A stretch of DNA of 64,000 nt from Lucifuga dentata (taxonomy: Eukaryota > Chordata > Actinopteri > Ophidiiformes > Bythitidae): NCBI GenBank assembly GCA_014773175.1, contig VXCM01000705.1, forward strand, positions 186,001-250,000, read 5' to 3'. Position 1 is the first letter of the stretch; each line of letters begins with the position of its first letter. Of the stretch, positions 1 to 12,482 are shown piece by piece. The position numbers and the translations under genes were made by a program. Below the pieces are notes generated by a model that ran no database searches, had not been told where the DNA came from, and saw only the letters and a list, made by a program, of their open reading frames with translations.

Positions 1-189
1 AAAACATAAGGAGAGATCTGAAAGAAGGAGTCTGAACATGAGAAGGGGCTGCTGGTTATCCATCTCTACTATCACAAGTCTAAAAAAAAAAAAAAAAATT
101 TTTTTTAGCATGGTACAAAATCGTCAGTAAAAAAAGATGCTTTGCTGCCATGGAGCCAAAGAGGACGAGTCCTGGACACACCCTTGTCT

Positions 190-1078
190 TTACGCCTTCT
201 CCTCAGTCACCTCCTCTGCTGTCTCAGTTTCCTGGAAGGAAGAAGCACAAAAGTTAAATACAGCTTAAGTCTCAGTGAACAGTTAGACTTGATCGGAACT
301 CTCAGTTCTTTTTGGTCAGGTGAGGCTCAAAAGACATTTGTTTGGGTTAGTAGAGTCATTCCATGGGTGCTGCTCGCTTTGCTTCAGGGTTTGAAACTAA
401 AAATACTGTTATGGAGCTCACACACATTTTAGTTCCTAACTGTCCTCAGAAAATAGTTCTTGAATACTTTTAAGATTAAAAAAAAAAGTACCTGCAACTA
501 TCAGTGAGTTTACAAGATTTGGCTAAGCTGAGTTAAGCTTTCTACTGTAGGTTATGAGGAAGATTTCTTAAAGTCAGCGATTCAAATAATGGTATATTTA
601 TTTCCTTCGATAGGCTCTCGTACCAAATTGCTACAAAAATCTACTAACTGACCCTCACATCTCTTCTAGTTCTAGTATCTTTTACAATCAGCATTAGCCC
701 ACCAAGGGAATCTGAACCTATCGAGCCAATCGCCTTTCACGTAACAGCTCTGAGCAGTGAACCTTCCTGCTGATGTGTAATAAAGTTGTCCTTGGCTCAT
801 TTCACCGCACACACCAAGCCAGACATCCTCAATTCTCCTCCTCTTTCACTCAGACACACAGCACTGCAAAGCACACTCGGTAAATGTTTGCTCAGTTAGC
901 ATAGTTAGCATCACTGTATCAGTAATGCGATAGAGCACAAACACACATCAAAGATGGGTTAGAAACACTCCGCCGTACCCTTAACTCTGACTGTCTCACT
1001 CTGCCCTCTGACTGACATCGAAGAGGTAGTCATGCTTCTGATGGAAGACACACTGACACATGGACGAGACACAAAGAT

Positions 1079-1110
<32 letters not shown>

Positions 1111-4100
1111 CAGAGAGCGTGCATATGTGTGAATGGAAAGACGTGTGTATTAATAAGTGGAAGCAGTTAGTAAAATCGTTGTGGAGGAATATGTGTGTGG
1201 TGAGTTTATACAGAAATTGACAAAATAAGGGAACAAAGATAATTATTACCGTGTCTGTCTCTGAATAAATATATTTTCCTCACTTTGCTTTAATAATTTT
1301 CCTTCCTCATACCTCATTGGTCTTGCTCTCTCCATTCTGGGCGGGGCCATCTTCCTTCTTCCCCTTAGCTCCGCCTTTCTTTGGCTTTACTGCCTTCTCA
1401 TCTGCCACTTTCTGTTCGAAGAAACCAAGAAAGGCATAAATAGCAGATTTCATGTTCCCACATCACCACAACTTATTGTTTTCCTACTGCCAGAGGAAAA
1501 TACAGAGGAGACTTGACAGTAAACAGAATCCTCTCATGGTGAAGACAGCTCTGATACCTAAAACAAGAATATTAATTATTTAATAAATCAATCAGTCCAA
1601 TTTTCACCAGTATTAATGGGAAAACTAAATAAATATAGGTAAATTTCTGGAACATTGAAGCATGTGTGTGACTGCAAAATATATTTTTAAGTCAGGAGAT
1701 CTGTGTGTGTGTGTTTCATATCCTGCAGCTGTGTTCATGCTTATAGGCTAGTAAGAATAACTGCCTCAGACTATTGCAAACTTTGGGAAAATGATGAATT
1801 ATTAAGGATTAACGTAAAGGTGGGCGAGTGCATGTGTGAGTGTGTTTTACCTTGATGACGGCCTTCTTGGGCTTGGGCTCAGCCTTGGGCTCAGGCTTGG
1901 GCGGAGCTTGGGCAGGTTTCTGCAGATTAGACAGAACTCATTTAGGGCTGACCTAACTCACAAAAAGCACGCCTAACACTCTGCAGAGTTTTAAGAAATA
2001 TTATTTTGTCTCTAGCTCCCCTCACTAAATATTCTCCTCTCCACATGCACAAATCATGATACTGTTTGCATGCTTTGCTTTAGATCTGCTTAATAACACT
2101 AACTCAGAACAGATGATAAATGGGAACATTTGTGTGGGCTGCCACTGTAAAAAATTAATAATAATCAAGCATTTGTCTGGATTTTCTAAGCAGTGAGATT
2201 TCCATGCCAAATAGTTTCAAATATCTAAATATTTTTAAGTTGAACTGACCTCAGACCAGTGAACAATGAATATATATATCAGATATAAGCTTTGATTCAG
2301 GCCATTTTATTGTGATTAGGTTTGCTGCTGAGCCTTTTCAGTCTGCTCACTGGCGACCACATAACCCTGAAGGCACAAGCTAGCATTACTGTGACAAAAT
2401 TAAATCATGTGATTCTCTCAGAATAGCTTTTCTTTAGAAAGTGCTGCTCCTCTGCATAAATCATCCCCACGCTGAGGGTGGCAGGGCCTGATATTTACAT
2501 TTACATGTCCAAAATGACGTACATTTTACATTTGTGCAACGCTTTGTTAGTTTTACTCCTATCAAACAGTAAGAATAGGGAAAATTATATTATTAGATAA
2601 TTTATGTCATACAGTCCGATTAGTTTAAATATATACAGCATATCAAAGCAAAAGAAGCCTTTGACATCTGAAAGTGAATAAAAATCAAACTAGGACACGT
2701 TTCCCGACAGCACACAGTGGTTCCCTGGTCGTTGTAAAATTAAAAGTTTAACACAAACATGCAAATGCACAAACAAATGCAAAGTTTCACATGGTACAAC
2801 ATGAAAAGTACAACACAGATAGAAACTATGAACTGCATGACAGGGCTGCATGATCACAGATGAGCAGCAAATGACTTACTTATGATTGGAATTACAACTA
2901 ACATTCAGAATCCTAATTTTTTGCTCCAATCTGGAGAGTAAAGCTATTTGAATGTAGCACGTTGCTTAATGAAAATAAGAAAACTGCTTCATTCTTATGT
3001 ATATGGCATTGTTCTGCCGTGTAATTATAAACTATTGGAAGCTTAAAATGCAACATTACTCACAAGTAATCATGTAGCCTTACCAAAAGCGGGTTTCATT
3101 TGACCCGACTGGGAACAGACAAAGACAACAGAGAAAAGACATGCATACTGAGCCAAGAGCGACCCTCAGGGAGCACGTTTATGGAATTTGTAAATGCTGA
3201 TTGCCTTGATCAAATCCATAAACTAGATGAGGACTTTACACTGACCCCTGGTAATTTGCCACTTATTGTGTCTCAGAAGACTGAGCCTGGGGGCAGGCGA
3301 GGCAGGATGATGGGAGCAGGAGAGGAAAGTGAGAGAGGTGAAGACAGGGGAGGGGAGAACAAAACTTACCGCTGACAATCTCTCTGACTTTCTGGTGGGC
3401 TACCGGAACAAGTGATGATCAGCAAGAGAGAAAGAGAGAGAGAGAGTGACAGAGAGAGAGAGAGAGACACAGATATAAGTTGTACCTCCACTTGCTGGTG
3501 ATCTGAAGTGTTTGCTTGGTGACTGGAACAAGCGTCCTTATCATTAATCTGTCATATTTATTCTCTCACTCTCACACACACACACACACACACACTCGGC
3601 ACATTTAAAACCACAGCACACCAACACACATCGGCAGCCTCGCGCACAGCAAACACATTTACCTCTTGTTTTGTGACTTTAGAGGCCTCCTTGCCCTCAG
3701 CACCATCTGGAGACTGAAAGGGAAATCACAGACACACAAAACTCTCATTCTAATGTACATAACAACTTTATGCGTGTGCCCATAAAAGCAATCCAATATC
3801 CGCCCACACACAAACACAGCCTCTGACCCCTCAACAATTATGAATTTTTTTTTTCATAATATGGCTTTCTAGTTTCTTCATCAACCGTTAACAGATCAAC
3901 AATCTTTTTTATACATCATGAAAAGTGGATTTGGTAGATTTGATGCTATCAAGATGGAAAGAGTAGAAACTGACAAATCTCTTCTTTGTCAGTTCCCACC
4001 TTGTCTCTCATTTTCCCCCAGAAACAGAAATCTCACGACAATTTTCAAAACAGTTACAAAGTGCTGTATATAAAAACAAATAACATAGTAGTAGTTACAC

Positions 4101-5963
4101 ATTAATACTCATATTTATTTCTCAATTTTTACAAATAACTTTAGCAATCCCCATTCCAGGCTCCTCTCCCAGCCATCACAGACATCTTCCACAAACACAC
4201 CCTGCATAGTGGCTGACCCCTCCCACCCCTCTGATGGACTGTTCACCCTCCTGCCATCTNCCCACCCCGGAACATGGACACTGACACACCCACAATCTCT
4301 CTCACACATACACACACCTCCATTTGTGACTGCACCTGCACTTTTTCCAAGCCTTAAGCTCTTTGCACACACCAAAATGCACAACCCCACTTTATGGAAC
4401 AAATTGCAAACTCTTTGCACAGACTTTTCCTCTTATTTCAGTGCAGTAAACATGTTCTTTTGCACTATTCTCTGTCTAAGCTCTTTGTCTTGTTACTGCA
4501 CTTCTTGTCTNGTAAACATGTTCTTTTGCACTATTCTCTGTCTAAGCTCTTTGTCTTGTTACTGCACTTCTTGTCTATGTGCACTTTGTTAAATGTAGAC
4601 CAGAAGGTCCTGGAGAAACAGCATTTCATCCCACCTGTGTACTTCTATATGCGTGGTTTGACAATAAAGCTCTGACTGATTGATTTGTTGATAATGTAGT
4701 CCAGAATATGTTTCATATTCTTCTTTAAGGTCTTAAATTTAATATGTATGTCTATATATAAAAATAATAACTGTAAATTAAAAAAAATATATTGAATTTT
4801 GTTGTGATAGTATTTTCTTTGAGCTGCACACTGTATATACATCACAATATGACCTCATAGAAGGCTGATGCTCCTGCGCCTGCTGGAGGCTCTCTGGTGA
4901 TTACCATTGTCATCCAGCATCCTGCTAACATGCCAACTGAGCTCCCCAAAGAAAAATAGAGTATGACCGAGGATTCGTTTACGCAGACGCGGTTACTGTC
5001 TAATAACACACACATCCCCGCTGCGCCTGTCAGTCTGCAATCTGATGATCAGGAATATTACACGTTTCGTGGAGAGGAGCTTTTATTTAGGCTGCAGCCA
5101 GGTGAACAGGAAAGTCCTCCCTCACCATGCCCAAAAAAAAAAAAAAAAAAAAAAAAATTAGTTTAGCCTGCAGGTTGGCAATCGCATCATTTGCATGTGG
5201 TCGACCTCCGCCCCTAGAGGCCCCCCCATTCTCTGTCCTCAAAGGCGAATCTGCGCAGACAATGGCAGTTTTAGATGGTAGAAAAGCCTGTTTCCATGTC
5301 ACAATGCACTAGAGCTGGTCGAGCAAGGCTGTTTAGTGTCACGGCCTCTTTTAACACAGCAGCAATTGTCTCTGATCCCCTTTCTTTATTCCCTTTTCTC
5401 TATCTGGATTTGGGTTGGTTCAATCGGTTTGGCGCCTACCCTTCATCACCAAAGACTGAAAACATGACCGGGAAGTGGTGGTCGTTTTATTTTTTGGCGT
5501 TAGATTATACATGCTCCAGAATCGATGTCTTATAAATATACGTGATATGCGCCCAGAAGAAATCATCACGCAAGTCTCCTACGGGTTTTACGCATCCATC
5601 CATCCGGCGGCTCCGTCTGACATTCACCAGCGGCAGTGCGCACCGTGGATAGGGAAGTGACAAGTAAAACGACCGCAGGAACGGCCATTGAGAGGAGCAA
5701 CGGGAAATTTATAGACTCGAAAGAAAACATTATACTAAATAAATCCCTTCTATACATGCAAGAACACATTTATCCGAGTAAACAAGTATTTTCCACCTGA
5801 AATGTTGCGAGAAAAAAAACGCTTCGTCAAACTTTGGCATCGCCTCACCTGCCTCGACGTCGCCACAAAATCGCGCACCGCTATTTTCCTCAAATGCAAG
5901 AGCAGAAAACTACACTGAAGTCAGCTGGAAAAAAAAAATGACACTCACCTTTCTCTTCGGCAT
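190..5963 (-). CDS. hmgn3: HMGN-family nucleosome-binding protein (HMGN3-like), six coding exons
   Basis: Small, highly charged nuclear protein that binds nucleosome core particles and loosens chromatin. Coding exons, in transcript order: 5949-5963 (MPKRK), 3663-3713, 3370-3399, 1851-1919, 1313-1411 and 190-231 with TAA. All have GT/AG borders and every intron is phase 0; the spliced product is 101 aa, against about 99 aa for human HMGN3. Exon 1 encodes the invariant MPKRK. Exon 2 ends in KVTKQE and exon 3 is PTRKSERLSA, the nucleosome-binding core. Exon 4 is a Pro/Lys block (PPKPEPKAEPKPKKA). Exon 5 is a Lys/Gly-rich segment ending QNGESKTNE, and exon 6 is the acidic tail ETETAEEVTEEKA. KVTKQEPTR favours HMGN3 over HMGN1/2. 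Fish also have hmgn6/hmgn7 paralogues, so the family is near certain but the exact symbol is less so. The 3' UTR runs off the left edge. Confidence 0.85.
1078..1110. repeat. (GT)n microsatellite
   Basis: About eleven GT units followed by GA units, in the last hmgn intron. Confidence 0.85.
3420..3596. repeat. GA and CA microsatellites
   Basis: A GA-rich run at about 3424-3470 and a CA run at about 3575-3595, between hmgn exons 2 and 3. Simple sequence with no coding role. Confidence 0.8.
4150..4690 (+). mobile_element. 5'-truncated L2-like LINE 3' end in an hmgn intron
   Basis: The translated stretch around 4200-4258 reads VADPSHPSDGLFTLLPS, resembling the extreme C-terminal part of ORF2 in fish L2-like non-LTR retrotransposons. 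It is followed by a TTGCACT-rich 3' UTR and the characteristic tail 'ggagaaacagcatttcatcc ... gacaataaagctctgactga' near 4610-4682. The rest of the element is missing. An N at 4260 and an N-flanked duplication at 4446-4576 disturb it further. Family assignment rests on pattern recognition alone. Confidence 0.6.
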
Positions 5964-6260
5964 TTTACTGGTTATCAATTCTCCGCCAAACGGGTAAAAT
6001 AGGGCTGAACGTGACGGTCCAGGAGAGGTGAATTTGAACTACCTCGAAATACAGGCTCAATAGCTAAGCACCTTCGATAATACGTTGATTATATGCACTC
6101 CCCAAAACTCTATGCCTCCCGTAACCATTGGATAGAGGAGTCAAAATGCTTTCCCGTGCTGATTCCTGATTGGCTCGTGCTGTCTGTATGTAAATAAAAG
6201 CGACTCGGGCATTGGCTGGGGCTTTATAGAGGGTCCCTGTGATTGGCTACGCGCTCTAAG
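5964..6260 (-). promoter_or_regulatory. hmgn promoter/5' UTR with four CCAAT boxes
   Basis: Directly upstream of the hmgn ATG the plus strand carries ATTGG at 6127-6131, 6169-6173, 6211-6215 and 6242-6246. These are four CCAAT boxes on the gene's strand, spaced 42, 42 and 31 bases. Closely spaced CCAAT boxes bound by NF-Y are typical of TATA-less promoters of cell-cycle and chromatin genes. No convincing TATA box was seen. The transcription start is inferred to lie between about 5985 and 6110. Confidence 0.6.
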
Positions 6261-8850
6261 TGCGTAATCCCCTCGGACGTGATGGCTGAGAGGGAAAGCG
6301 GCAGCGACTCTCGGTGGATCTGGGTAATGTAGGAGGAGAGACAGAATGCTGTAAATAAACACAAAAGGCGCAGAAAAAACGGGCACAATGTCGCCATAAA
6401 TGAGCTCCAGAAAAGCTGGCGGGCATTTTGTCTTCTGTTAGTGTTTCTCTTGCCATAAAGAGCTAGAGAAATCATACTCTTTCTGCACGGCAAGTGTCCT
6501 CACGCAGCAAAATCACAAGGCCCCCACAGGAACATGATAGGAATAAAGAAAATATCACAAACAAGGTCACTGTAAACTCATTTGCATTAACATTAGGTCA
6601 CTTAGCACCAACTGGCATTTTACATGAATACTTTGTGAGCGATGATCTATTAATATGCAGTTTTCATGATGCATTTTAGTGGGAACCGGCAAAATTATAA
6701 GCTGGTACAGGAGCCAGATACTGAGAATAAAGAAAAAGCCTTAAATAAGGTCGTTGTAAACTCACTTCTGCATACAGATTAGGCCTATTAACGCTTAATT
6801 TGTGAGTAATAGACAATAAATATTCATTTTTTGTGGATATACACACCACAAAGTGGCCCTTTATCAAAGGGCCTATATCTTCATTGAGTTATAATGTCTA
6901 TGTACACTGAGTAAAACATGTTTATTCAAATTCATCTTAACTAAACATGACCTTCTGAGCTTTTTTTTTTTTTTTTTTTTTTTTGAAGAATGGATGCAGT
7001 GGCCATCTCTTGTAAATTTCATGTGCAGGAGTGACTTTTATGTTGATGCAAAGCAGATTATCCAACAAAGTCGGCATAAAAATCAACCTACCACCTATTA
7101 TGTGGTTTATTGTGGTGTTTTGGTATATTGGATAATATTCCTTGGCATAATAAACATTTAAGCTTCATGGGTGGCAAGAAATTTTCAGAATAAACAGACT
7201 TTTTGTCTTAAGCCAATAAAAATGTACATACAATATACAGTATATGTATTATCAGAATAGGGAAATAAAATTGAGTTTTTAAATTGTGTTATCTGAAATA
7301 ATTCAAAAATTCAGACCAATAAGCTAAAGATTCAACTGTTGTTGGTTTGAATGGAACGCAGAGGTTCAGGACTCAGAATCTAGTTTGTCAGGTTTTGTTC
7401 CTCCATCTTTATCCAAAGAATTGAATGTATGTTTTTGATAAGACAGTCATGGAATCCTGTGGGTCTAATGTGCAGGATGCTCTGATAACAGGCCTTTGAA
7501 TTTTACTGGCTTGTTAGAACTTGACTTTCCTTTGAAAATCTGTGCTCAGACGAATCCAAACTCAAATCTCTTGCTAAACCTTTTGTCAATTTTGGAAAAG
7601 CTTTATTCCAGCCTGAGGTCACGTCAAATCCAGGTAATTCATGTCGACTGAGTTCATTCAGGTCCACGTTATTTCCTCTATGTTTCGCTTCTAGCTTAGC
7701 CATTATTACCAAGATGTACTGGCATCACAAACTGAAGTCCTCGGCATCATGCAGCACAATCGTCAGACTGATTTTAACTTTACAAGTAGCTTTATAAAAC
7801 AATAAATGTAGAGGGAGTTATTTTTTTTTCTGAATTGCCTTTGTTAGCATGTTATCAGCACTTTCCATAGAAATTTAAAAAAGGAAGTAAACAAAATGGT
7901 GTTTTTTTTCCATATAGATGCATGATCTGTATTCAGTGGATAACAGCAATTCAAATACATGTTACATACTAATACTGTCCATCTCCAGTATGGATATTAC
8001 TCAAAGAACTGATAAAATAATTGAACTATCAAGTAAATAAGGGGTAGCTTCTCAATAACAGTGTTGTAAAATCTCATCTGCTATAGATTGAATCTGAAAT
8101 TGGCCACTATGGTGAAATAATTTTAACAGCAATGTATATTTCAGTCATCCCCCAAATTTTGGACACCTCCAGGAGTGACATATAAAACTGCCACAAAAAA
8201 TCCTCAGACCTCATCCTTTGGTTGAGCTGTAACAGCACTGGAGGAGACGAGTGCCTCCACTATTTTGGTTTGAAGATTCTACCAATATTTCAACAATGGA
8301 CATCTAGAAGCTTATCCACAAAAGGCTTTTACCTGATTCTGTAATACCTGAAAGCAAATATCAGACCATTCTATACATCACAATAGATATTACAACATTC
8401 TACAAAGAAATCAACAAAGGCAACCTGAACATTCTTGTGTGACATCACAATAGACATAAAGAGTACTACAGACCTCACAACAGGCAGAGCTTTCCTGCCC
8501 AAATGGACAAAAAGCCTCTTCATGTCATACACAACGGTTTTAGGAGTCGACCTAGAACACACAGGAGCATGTAGCTTGATGGCTGCTGCTCCACTGTTCC
8601 CACAGGGATTCACACTGTCAGTTAAACGGAAGGAAAAACACAATGAGGAACGTATATGCAACACACATACATTAAAGACAAAAGGAATCTATAAAAAATA
8701 CTTCCAAAAGAAGCAAACTGCTGCTAAAATAAATATTGTTAAATGTTATTGTATATTTGCAATAATTAAATTTCTACTGTCTTTGAGCTGGGCGTCTATG
8801 GCAGCCTTTAGGATTTAAGAAGAGAATCCAGATATCTATACACAGAGACA

Positions 8851-9190
8851 CACATTTCAGATTCAGATTCAGATTCAGATTTAGATTTATTTGTCATATG
8901 TATGTTAACACAGGGTCAACAGTACAATGAAATGTGTTTCACGAGAGAAACGGGTCAGCTCAGCAGTAAAAAGGAACAAAATAATAAGAGCACTTCTACA
9001 AAAGATAAAAAAAAAAGGTTGAGAATAAGAAAACCGATAATAGAAAAATGATAATACCAGATAAGTATTAAAACAAAATATAACACTGTACTGTGCAAAT
9101 GGCAAAAAGAAAAATACACGAAGAAAAATATATAATACTATATACATTTGTAAACATTTATCAAGATGATTGCTATCAGAAGAGGACATA
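8851..9190 (-). mobile_element. LINE 3' tail remnant, minus orientation
   Basis: On the minus strand this reads as a LINE 3' UTR: 'tttgccatttgcacagtaca', then 'catttcattgtact', then 'gacaaataaatct' and a terminal tandem CTGAAT tail (plus-strand CAGATT repeats at 8857-8882). This arrangement, a poly(A)-signal-like AATAAA followed by a short microsatellite, is typical of truncated fish L2-type LINE copies. No ORF2 remains. Confidence 0.5.
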
Positions 9191-9311
9191 AATGGAAAAT
9201 TTATTTTTCTTTTATCAGTCGAAAAGCTTTAAATCAAAGCTTCTGAGTTGTGGCACTTGGATTTGATTGACCTCATACGTGCTGCAGCAGTTTGTCCTCT
9301 CAAGCTTCAGC

Positions 9312-9349
9312 AGCATGCATCTTTTCATTTTGACAGAAAAGATGCATGG
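9312..9349. repeat. Short perfect-stem hairpin
   Basis: GCATGCATCTTTTC and GAAAAGATGCATGGC flank a loop of about nine bases (attttgaca), giving a stem of about 13 bp. Function unknown; possibly the remnant of a palindromic repeat. Confidence 0.5.
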
Positions 9350-11254
9350 CTGTACCTTCATGTCAACAGGATGTAGTGCCAGTGACAAAAGGTACAAGTC
9401 CCGTCCTTTCATTCAGTCAGTAGATCCTCGTATGATCATATAGGTGCTAAATGAATCACATTAAATTATTTTATTTTCATTCAACATGTCATAGAGCCTG
9501 GTCATTAGTGATCTTTGGGCTTAAATTAGCTTCTTCCTGTTGAGTTTTTGTGTTTTCCTTCCTTTCCTTTAAATCAGACCCATATTATTAAGAATTAAAA
9601 ACTCAAACCCACTATCTTACTGAGATCAGGAGATTATTTTAGTTTTATATTCGATTTCCCTCTTTGGATGACTATATATACTTTGAAAAACTAAAGCACA
9701 TGTAGTTAGAAATCAAGAACAAATCTTTACCTGGGTAGCTTACCTGGCTGTATTTGAAGAAACCACAACCAGCCTCACACACCAAACTGCATCTCACTCT
9801 GCAGCCTTAATTAGAAACAAAGGCAGAAATGATATTATTTCTGTTGCAGAAAAGTGTCTCCTTTGGCCTTCTTTAAATATTTTAATGCTAGTAATAGGTT
9901 ACATGATCACAAAGGTACAATGATCCTTCCAAGTTATGATTATGCAAAAGACACAAAACGACACAATATTTCACTTTCAGTCAATTACAGTCCAAATAAT
10001 TCAAAGGCGAAAGGAATGTGAATTTCTTACATTTAAGTAATGAGAAGTTTCTTCTTCTATGGCCTTTAGGAATAAACAGAATCTTGAGGAGAATTTTATG
10101 TTCAGAATTAATCTTTACTCCACTTATCAATGTTATCACTGAATCCAATTTCTGTTACCTGAAAAAAAAAGCTTTTGTAAATTTAAGAGGTTTGGTTTAC
10201 ATTATTATTATATTCTGAAAACATATAGTTTTATTACCAACTAATTACACCACAGGGCCTTTTGGAAATTGTTGTGAGGAAACTGCAACTGTAGTTGTAA
10301 CTCAAACCAGAAAATATGACTTAAATCCTGAGGCGTCTCTACTGAATCCTGATTACCTTTAGGTTCAATTTTAAGATTGCTACAGTACACAGGCTTTTAA
10401 GTAATATCACAATCATAATCTTCATCAGATGTGGGACTCCACAAGATGAAAATGTAGTAAAATCTAGGTTGGATGGCTTGGAACTGACTAGCCACATGTA
10501 AGATTATGAACACTTTTTTAAATTTGCAGTTGGACTCAATGTTGCAAAGGATTGTGAGTAATGTTGCCTGGTGCAAGCTGAATTCTATAAAAATGCTGCA
10601 GAGAGAACTATTTTATTGTCAATAACTGTTTCAGTAAACAGGAAACATTTTAGATTTAGAGAAGATATAACATGTAATTGCATGAATATAAAATTAAGAG
10701 TCAGAGAGCCTTTGTAAATCAAACATAAAATATTGACCATTAAATGATGCACTGGAAAATTAGGCATCAGTAAAGGAATCAACGTGTTTTTTTTTTTCCC
10801 CCCCTCAAAGAAACTGAAGAGCTTGTCGGAAGGTTAAAAATAGTCACATCATGCAGGGACATTAAGATGCCATTTTACTTTGTACAAAAATGCCCAGAAA
10901 GAGACGATGGCTTCTACCCTTGTAGGCAGGACTTCTCTGACTCCTTGTGGACGGTTTTGTTATTGTAGGCTGCTATTAAAATTGCAACGTTTCGGCGGGG
11001 AATAATTGCTGACGCATTGGAGCAGCAATCTCTTTTTAATTCCACAATTTTAGCAGCAACTTGTTAATTTGAATATATTTCGAGGTATGGTTTTATCTTC
11101 ACAAAGCCTAATGTGTGAATCTGTAAATAAGATATTTGAATCCCTCATGCCAACACATCAAGCCAAAATGAACCTTTTGAATTAGCATTTATTTATTTTT
11201 TAATGTAAAGTGGCTGGCACCAAGATTTCTATTTATAATGCTTGACCCCCCTCC

Positions 11255-11520
11255 TCTTCCTACATTACGTCATACTGTGCACTTGTCGATCCCTGACATC
11301 CTGCATGCAGCACGAAGCATGCAGCTGCAGGGAAACACTATTTTTTCCAGGTCTTTTTTTTTTTTTTTTTTTTTGTCTTCGCGTGTTCTGATTTTCATTT
11401 CTGTCAGTAAATAAATCGACGTCGAGGCAAAAACACACATTATAGGCTGGACTTCCTTCTTCCGGCTGGTTATCTTTGGTGTGCAGCGCAAGGCGAGCCA
11501 GTGCAGGATCAGATAACGAG
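11255..11520 (+). promoter_or_regulatory. Candidate enpp5 promoter and non-coding first exon
   Basis: A CRE/ATF-like site TTACGTCA lies at 11265-11272. Downstream, sequence richer in CpG ends at 11520 in ACGAG followed by gtaagc, a strong 5' splice site. The first coding exon of enpp5 starts just after an acceptor-like 'tctgcacacag' ending at 12479, so a 5' UTR exon donating from 11520 is plausible. Inferred; no transcript evidence. Confidence 0.4.
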
Positions 11521-12087
11521 GTAAGCTCTCATGTTGACAAAACAACATTTTGCATTTGGAAATTGTGCGTTGAAATTGATCTGTTTTCTCTCTCTTTTTT
11601 CCCTCAACTAATGCATTTATTTATAATCGACGTTACTCGTTACTGTCTGAGCTTGTCTTTGTTGTTGCAGAGCTGCGTGTTTAGCTTAGCATTGCAGATC
11701 AATGCTAAAACACAAAAGCATTTCCTCTCTAATGTAGCTGAAAACTATAATTCAGATTTCATGTCCTCATTCTGAATCAATTTTGCACTGATATAATTAG
11801 TCTCCTGGCCTGTAATGCCTTCAATGCTAATGCATTTTTAGTTTAAATCCATGTCATGTCAAGCAGGGCTGTACAGTATAATAATATGGTAATATGAGAT
11901 GATACATGTGATTTTTTTGTCATCTTAATATCTTCTATTATCTTAATAATGTGTATAAACACATTATAAAACCGCGTTTCAGGCATCTGCAACGTATAAT
12001 TATGTTTTTTTTAATAGTAATTTGGTCAAAAAATATTGTTTTTTTTAAATCAATAGTACCCAGTTTTATTTATAAATAACTCAGTTG

Positions 12088-12375
12088 CCATTTTATTAGG
12101 TACGCCTGTACAATCCCATGCAATCAAATATAACAGTCCTGTGATTAGCCTTACCTCTGTGAAGCTTATAATGTTTAGATTGTTGTATAGTAGTGCAATA
12201 TAATTACAGGTATTTTGTCCACTCTTTTTATGTAAATTAAAGTGATCATGCAAAACACCTTTCACTCTAATGCAGTCCAGCAACATCACAGTACAGCTGC
12301 AAAAATGACCTCAGAGTTGAATTATACAAGTTGGATTGGATGTACTGGATTGCATAGGTATACCTAATAAACAGG
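12088..12375. mobile_element. Inverted-repeat MITE in the enpp5 5' intron
   Basis: The left end 'ttttattaggtacgcctgta' and the right end 'ggtatacctaataaaca' are imperfect inverted repeats. The match continues inward as CAATCC-containing sequence on both sides. There is no coding sequence inside. The TTTATTAGGTACACCT-type terminus is a common motif of short non-autonomous fish DNA transposons; I do not name a superfamily. It sits about 100 bp upstream of the enpp5 first coding exon. Confidence 0.6.
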
Positions 12376-12482
12376 ACTGATTGTATATTGACAGAGATAT
12401 ATGTTTGGATGAATTTCTCAGCCTAAGTGGCTCAGTTCCTCCTTTTTTTCTGTGACTGTAGATTTTGTCTGCACACAGCACC

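Larger units (their letters stand above)
6261..11440. other. Intergenic region between hmgn and enpp5
   Basis: No coding exon with flanking splice signals was recognised. It holds a poly-T tract at 6961-6984 and two diverged direct copies of about 200 bp (about 6530-6700 and 6715-6860; both contain 'aataaagaaaa', an 'aaggtc.ctgtaaactca'-type core and 'cattttttgtgg/catttta'-type ends). It also holds a LINE 3' tail (8851-9190) and a short hairpin (9312-9349). The rest is AT-rich and featureless. Confidence 0.6.

Noticed and set aside
4115..4420. Open frames on both strands near 4.1-4.7 kb as a host gene
   Set aside because: The plus-strand peptide resembles the LINE ORF2 C-terminus and the region ends in a LINE-type tail, so it is a retrotransposon remnant.
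12465..12482. Six-codon upstream extension of enpp5
   Set aside because: It starts at CTG and runs through a likely splice acceptor (cacacag); the ATG at 12483 precedes a proper signal peptide.
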